This document shows, piece by piece, positions 63,201 through 64,000 of a DNA stretch of 64,000 nt. Source of the stretch: Mesocentrotus franciscanus (taxonomy: Eukaryota > Echinodermata > Echinoidea > Camarodonta > Strongylocentrotidae). How positions within the stretch are numbered: the stretch's first letter is position 1; every line of letters begins with the position of its first letter. Both the position numbers and the translations under genes were made by a program. The notes beneath the pieces are model-generated. The model was not told where the DNA came from. It did not search any database and was given only the letters and a program-made list of their open reading frames with translations. The stretch covers positions 3,806,299 through 3,870,298 of the forward strand of contig CP137667.1 in assembly GCA_037976565.1 (NCBI GenBank). The letters are read 5' to 3'.

Positions 63201-63311
63201 CACAACCTAATTCGTCAGTGCCATTGAAGCAATCAATCTCCCTGTCGCAGATCCAGTCCCACTGAATGCAGTTATTTTCGCTAGGATGCGTTTGGCACTC
63301 AAAGCAAGTCG
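48125..63311 (-). CDS. LDLa / CUB-like repeat extracellular protein (gene A, 5'-partial)
   Basis: Gene model of twelve visible exons; the start and signal peptide lie beyond 64,000. Eleven exons are symmetric phase 1-1 modules of 36-130 codons; the last ends with stop codons. Visible product about 726 residues: LDLa x4, CUB-like, LDLa x3, CUB-like, LDLa, CUB-like, LDLa-like end. LDLa repeats bind calcium and ligands in many extracellular receptors and matrix proteins; the CUB-like modules suggest protein-protein binding. There is no transmembrane exon in the window, so the form seen is secreted unless anchored near its N-terminus. The precise family is not recognised. The modules and splice phases are well supported; the function is inference. 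Confidence 0.88.
48617..48765. mobile_element. 149-bp MITE, GGGGGGTGTTTCACAAA ends
   Basis: Left end GGGGGGTGTTTCACAAAG and right end TTTTGTGAAACACCCCCC are inverted repeats; inner ATGACAAATGACG and GTCATTTGTCA also pair. Non-coding. Confidence 0.9.
48894..49250 (-). CDS. Gene A exon 11: CUB-like module 3 (divergent)
   Basis: Acceptor CTTTATAG, donor GTAAGA; phase 1 to phase 1, 119 codons. Runs [51 protein letters not shown] and [20 protein letters not shown], ending RAVLAPG. The alternating hydrophobic strands and end (FSVRAV versus LRVTAV and FRVTAL) align with modules 1 and 2, but the EQRSG and SEPGT blocks are gone. No cysteines. Confidence 0.72.
49496..49668. mobile_element. MITE family 5 (AGTCAAACCTG), copy a
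   Basis: Ends CAGTCAAACCTGCCTATAGT and GCAGGTTTGACT are inverted; the interior repeats GTGGTCTTTG.AGACAGGT. A G-run of about 13 lies at 49,609-49,621. Related pieces are at 52,012-52,190 and 59,235-59,310. Confidence 0.85.
49930..50510. other. Intron sequence, nothing recognised
   Basis: No exon in the expected phase and no clear repeat family. Confidence 0.4.
50568..50699 (-). CDS. Gene A exon 10: LDLa repeat 8
   Basis: Acceptor TTGTTTGTAG, donor GTAAGC; phase 1 to phase 1, 44 codons. Runs [20 protein letters not shown] then [20 protein letters not shown]. Six cysteines and the 'C...F.C..SGECI' front of an LDLa repeat are kept, but the calcium-binding C-D-x-x-x-D-C-x-D-x-S-D-E end reads [13 protein letters not shown], so calcium binding is probably weakened. 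Confidence 0.85.
50800..50900. repeat. SINE-like tail with AAT microsatellite
   Basis: AATAATAATAAT followed by AGCGCTTTCCACTGAAGTCT and CTAAGCGCTTTTTCATT; a related inverted piece is at 35,617. Confidence 0.55.
50905..51480. other. Intron sequence, nothing recognised
   Basis: No exon or named repeat seen. Confidence 0.4.
51494..51883 (-). CDS. Gene A exon 9: CUB-like module 2
   Basis: Acceptor CAACCATAG, donor GTAAGA; phase 1 to phase 1, 130 codons. Runs [77 protein letters not shown] and VKFRVTAL. Clear paralogue of module 1 (58,131-58,511), sharing VPT.EW..IEQRSG, FKSEPGT, NYTWSE and AGAGEDP. Fold assignment as CUB-like rests on strand pattern (L.IY.G ... S..N.S...... GF.L) and is not certain; the four CUB cysteines are absent. 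Confidence 0.8.
52012..52190. mobile_element. MITE family 5, copy b
   Basis: AGTCAAACCTTTCTTAGTGG on the left and AATAGAAAGGTTTGCCTG on the right are worn inverted ends; the interior holds two ACAAAGGCCACCTGTCTA units. Confidence 0.8.
52705..52860 (-). mobile_element. tRNA-Thr-like derived SINE
   Basis: The minus strand reads GCACGATAGCTCAGTTGGTA (D-arm/A box), GAGCAGTGGTCTCGTAATCC (a CGT anticodon in the loop) and GCGACCGGGTTCGAAACC (T-arm/B box), followed by non-tRNA sequence. The acceptor ends do not pair as in a functional tRNA, so this is a SINE head. Confidence 0.8.
53160..53245. repeat. AAT/AAC low-complexity tract
   Basis: AATAATAAT and AACAACAAC runs inside an intron of gene A, immediately 3' (in gene direction) of LDLa exon 8. 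Confidence 0.85.
53345..53467 (-). CDS. Gene A exon 8: LDLa repeat 7, CRHSEFI type
   Basis: Acceptor TTTCAAAG, donor GTAAGA; phase 1 to phase 1, 41 codons. Runs [17 protein letters not shown] then [20 protein letters not shown] and EFI. Six cysteines. Paralogue of exon 4 (59,326-59,448), sharing [19 protein letters not shown], and like it followed directly by a CUB-like exon. Confidence 0.87.
53500..54190. other. Intron sequence, nothing recognised
   Basis: AT-rich; no exon in phase and no clear repeat. Confidence 0.4.
54203..54532. mobile_element. 330-bp TIR element, AAAGC.GC.TTCACACA ends
   Basis: Left end TAAAGCGGCCTTCACACAAT; right end ATGTGTGAAAGCAGCTTA, which is its inverted form with a few changes. 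Next to them ATCCCAACATTGAT and GTGTTGGGAT also pair. Inner palindrome CCGGAGAAGCCTCCGG. No coding frame. Confidence 0.82.
54552..54659 (-). CDS. Gene A exon 7: LDLa repeat 6
   Basis: Acceptor TTTTTCACAG, donor GTACGT; phase 1 to phase 1, 36 codons. Runs [20 protein letters not shown] then [17 protein letters not shown]. The six cysteines and the D...DC..GEDE..C calcium-binding end are intact. Confidence 0.9.
54680..54835. repeat. AAT/AGT/GAT low-complexity tract
   Basis: AATAGTAATAGT and ATGATGATGATAATAATAA repeats next to LDLa exon 7. Confidence 0.88.
55301..55432. repeat. Two-copy tandem repeat of about 70 bp
   Basis: GATGGTAAAACCATGGT followed by a T-run and TATTGTGTCCTGGCT.TTTA occurs twice. 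The palindromic GGTACCATGG region just upstream suggests a small repeat element. Confidence 0.75.
55500..55845. repeat. CAT/ATC triplet repeat
   Basis: About 340 bases of CATCAT, CACCAT and ATTATC triplets ending only a few bases from the donor of LDLa exon 6. Confidence 0.93.
55849..55971 (-). CDS. Gene A exon 6: LDLa repeat 5
   Basis: Acceptor CTTTTTAAG, donor GTAAGG; phase 1 to phase 1, 41 codons. Runs [20 protein letters not shown] then [20 protein letters not shown]. Cysteine spacing is that of LDLa; the first acidic calcium ligand is replaced (C-N-G-E-Y-E-C). Confidence 0.87.
55990..57230. other. Long intron sequence, nothing recognised
   Basis: No in-phase exon. Open frames on the plus strand near 56,522-56,746 and 56,989-57,228 have no recognisable domain. 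Confidence 0.4.
57238..57405. mobile_element. Palindromic repeat, about 165 bp
   Basis: Outer arms AATGATGCATG (left) and CATGCATCATT (right), then GTTCATTATACGATCTATCC against GGATAGATTGTATAATGAAC, and inner GAGGCTGTGTGTGTCTATCG against CGATAGATACACACAGCCTC. A nearly complete hairpin with no coding capacity; a MITE or fold-back element. Confidence 0.9.
57538..57645. mobile_element. Nested palindromic repeat with a 38-bp perfect core
   Basis: The core CATGCATGAACCTCATACA is followed at once by its exact reverse complement, a 38-base perfect palindrome with no loop. Outside it, GCGCAGCCAGCGTAT pairs with ATACGCTGGCTGCGC. Confidence 0.9.
58131..58511 (-). CDS. Gene A exon 5: CUB-like module 1
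   Basis: Acceptor CCCATCCTAG, donor GTAAGA; phase 1 to phase 1, 127 codons. Runs [79 protein letters not shown] and [18 protein letters not shown], ending LRVTAVG. The strand pattern recalls CUB domains, but there are no cysteines, so it is either a cysteine-free CUB relative or another beta-sandwich. Confidence 0.8.
58585..58790. repeat. Dispersed repeat family 3, copy b
   Basis: Matches 12,325-12,520, sharing AGAAAAGGTTGATCATCTAG, TAAGTATTGGTGT and GGAATCATCAAAATGATAA. Confidence 0.75.
58800..59230. other. Intron sequence, nothing recognised
   Basis: No exon or named repeat seen. Confidence 0.4.
59235..59310. mobile_element. MITE family 5 remnant, copy c
   Basis: ACGTGGTCTCTATAGACAGG and GTCGCTACAGTGGGTTT resemble the interior and right end of the copy at 49.5 kb; only part is left and it lies right beside LDLa exon 4. 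Confidence 0.6.
59326..59448 (-). CDS. Gene A exon 4: LDLa repeat 4, CRHSEFI type
   Basis: Acceptor ATGTACAG, donor GTAAGT; phase 1 to phase 1, 41 codons. Runs [17 protein letters not shown] then [20 protein letters not shown] and EFI. Six cysteines of an LDLa repeat plus a fixed CRHSEFI tail that leads into a CUB-like module, as in exon 8. Confidence 0.88.
   Translation of the reverse strand, partial: DVSPVVEAQSACMMFRSVTSMTTAQDRKMNLRVSADILNS
59621..59724. mobile_element. 104-bp hairpin repeat
   Basis: ATACAGTAGGCTTGCCGTTG on the left pairs with AGCCGCAAGCCTACTGTAT on the right; GGGGAGTCCTGA is doubled inside. A MITE-like element. Confidence 0.88.
59840..60495. other. Intron sequence, nothing recognised
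   Basis: AT-rich; no exon or clear repeat family. Confidence 0.4.
60504..60696. mobile_element. 190-bp palindromic TIR element
   Basis: Left arm AGAGTACCGAAGCTGTGACG + TCATAAAAATCTATATTTGG and right arm CCAAAAATAGATTTTTGATG + ACGTCACACTTCACCACTCT are inverted with few differences over about 75 bases; AATTTCTCAATTTTTTCTTC on the left pairs with GAAGAAAAAATTGAGAAATT on the right. Confidence 0.9.
61136..61160. repeat. TTGAA pentanucleotide repeat
   Basis: About four copies of TTGAA right before LDLa exon 3's donor side. Confidence 0.8.
61169..61282 (-). CDS. Gene A exon 3: LDLa repeat 3
   Basis: Acceptor AACTAACAG, donor GTAATA; phase 1 to phase 1, 38 codons. Runs [20 protein letters not shown] then [19 protein letters not shown]. 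The six cysteines and the CDGDFDC..G.DE..C calcium site are intact. Confidence 0.93.
61600..61800 (-). mobile_element. Decayed LINE reverse-transcriptase fragment
   Basis: The minus strand codes [10 protein letters not shown], then one frame over [14 protein letters not shown] and [17 protein letters not shown], i.e. the 'QYGFR...ST..AL' and 'F.DL..AFDT..H' blocks of a CR1/Jockey-group reverse transcriptase. A stop follows. A shorter echo of the same block (LSNAFDTLE) lies at 62,270-62,300. Confidence 0.82.
62060..62345. repeat. Intronic repeat paired with 63,365-63,585
   Basis: TTCTTGAAAATGAGGATAAG, GGGGCTTCATATTA, AGCACTAGAGGCTAAAAACA and TTTCAACATGTTAAT recur at 63,365-63,585 with few changes. 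The two copies flank LDLa exons 1 and 2, suggesting a local tandem duplication that copied an exon with its intron. Confidence 0.82.
62375..62488 (-). CDS. Gene A exon 2: LDLa repeat 2
   Basis: Acceptor TTTTCTACAG, donor GTGAGT; phase 1 to phase 1, 38 codons. Runs [19 protein letters not shown] then [19 protein letters not shown]. Complete LDLa repeat with the calcium-binding end. Nearest relative is exon 1 (shared C.QC......C.Q..W.CD.E.DC.NG.DE..C). Confidence 0.93.
62655..62925 (+). mobile_element. SINE with (TAC)n tail
   Basis: About 260 bases with CGTCCCTCAGATAGGACGTT, GGAGGCCCTGCATGTGTAGA, AAGAACCCACTGCTCTATTC and AGATATAGCCCTGTGCTAAA, ending AATAAAGTATACTAC and a run of ACT triplets. 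The layout (no coding frame, simple-repeat tail) is that of a SINE common in marine deuterostome genomes; the family name is not recalled with certainty. Confidence 0.75.
63198..63311 (-). CDS. Gene A exon 1 (first visible): LDLa repeat 1
   Basis: Acceptor TTGTGACAG, donor GTGAGT; phase 1 to phase 1, 38 codons. Runs [19 protein letters not shown] then [19 protein letters not shown]. Six cysteines and complete calcium site. It enters in phase 1, so at least one more coding exon lies upstream, beyond 64,000. Confidence 0.93.
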
Positions 63312-63364
63312 CTGTCACAAGAGAATTGATTCAATAATATATCAAGTAAGATCTATTACATGTC

Positions 63365-63585
63365 ACTTCTTGACATAATTTCTTGAAAATGAGGATGAGG
63401 GGCTTCATATTAACTGATATTCGATATTCTATATTTGATATAAATATTCCTTGTATAAGAGCAACCTCGAACACAATTTTCCTGTGAACTAAATTATTTT
63501 GTCTTGGCACTAGAAGCTAAAAACAAGTTGATATTTCAACATGTTAATGATTATTTGTTGCCACACTATATAAATTTGCTTTCAT
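63365..63585. repeat. Intronic repeat paired with 62,060-62,250
   Basis: See the partner entry; this copy lies upstream (in gene direction) of exon 1. Confidence 0.82.
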
Positions 63586-63589
63586 TATT

Positions 63590-64000
63590 TAATTGACCAC
63601 ACAAAAAAAAAGGTGTATTGCTTGTACGCATAAAGCTGTTTCCCCTATAATTCATGAAGCACTGATTAAGGTTAAAGGTTACTGAATACGGGATCTCAAT
63701 AAATAATGAATAACTCTGAGTACAGAAATCAAATCAAATTAAAATTTGGTTGCTCTTCTTTGCGATTGTAAACGGGTGTTTTAGAGAGATTCTGTGCCAT
63801 GTGCCCTGTACTATGACATACATGTATGCCTTTTATCCATTTAATCATCCAGCAAACAAAACTTGTCATCATAACTATTAACTAATTTTCATTTTGAAAG
63901 TGATAATGAATAGAAAGTGCCTAATTAGTTTGCCAAGAGTTTGCCCAGACACATGCACCTTGCGGGTAGGTATCTCTTCAATAAACTCAAAAACTAATGT
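63590..64000. other. Right edge, presumed intron of gene A
   Basis: No exon recognised on either strand. Confidence 0.4.

Noticed and set aside
3663..63311. Gene A and gene B as one continuous gene
   Set aside because: Gene A ends in tandem stop codons at 48,125 and gene B has its own start codon and signal peptide at 37,332-33,026.

Overview
This is a eukaryotic, AT-rich, repeat-dense genomic window. Two multi-exon genes lie on the minus strand, split into small exons separated by long introns. The domain content (galactose/rhamnose-binding SUEL-type lectin modules, LDLa repeats, adhesion-type seven-transmembrane exons), the many short TIR elements and a long fold-back element resembling the sea-urchin TU family point to an echinoderm, most likely a sea urchin. 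That placement is inference. No ribosomal, bacterial or CRISPR features are present. Gene models were built by hand from reading frame, GT/AG splice sites and phase continuity.

Gene A (63,311 down to 48,125, minus strand; its 5' part lies beyond the right edge) has twelve visible exons. Eleven are phase-1/phase-1 cassettes: eight code LDL-receptor class A repeats and three code about 120-130 residue CUB-like beta-sandwich modules without the CUB cysteines. The twelfth is a terminal LDLa-like exon ending in tandem stop codons. The product is an extracellular, secreted or N-anchored modular protein. The unit 'LDLa ending CRHSEFI + CUB-like' occurs twice, and calcium-binding residues of the LDLa repeats erode toward the C-terminus.

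The intergenic part (about 37.4-48.1 kb) holds CT-rich DNA, a 2-kb minisatellite, tRNA-derived SINEs and TIR elements, with no convincing gene.

Gene B (37,332 down to 1,546, minus strand; 3' end beyond the left edge) is an adhesion GPCR. In order: a signal peptide split over two exons, a canonical SUEL lectin domain, Thr/Ala/Pro-rich linker exons, a divergent SUEL-like domain, more linkers, a frameshifted copy of that divergent lectin exon, a mucin-like stalk, a short GAIN-like segment, a GPS motif reading His-Leu-Ala instead of His-Leu-Thr/Ser, then TM1 to TM5. All accepted exons join in phase to 709 codons when the frameshifted lectin exon is skipped. TM6, TM7 and the tail must lie to the left of the window.

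The middle of gene B was enlarged by an intragenic tandem duplication (unit 1 about 24.8-16.59 kb, unit 2 about 16.59-11.2 kb). Each unit carries an EDSKI linker exon, a lectin exon and a short VEPESTT/VETESTT linker exon. Later the copies diverged: a 2.2-kb fold-back element sits in unit 1 and a CR1/L2-like LINE in unit 2. Other LINE remnants, a 1.5-kb ACT-triplet array and several TIR (MITE-like) families fill the introns.
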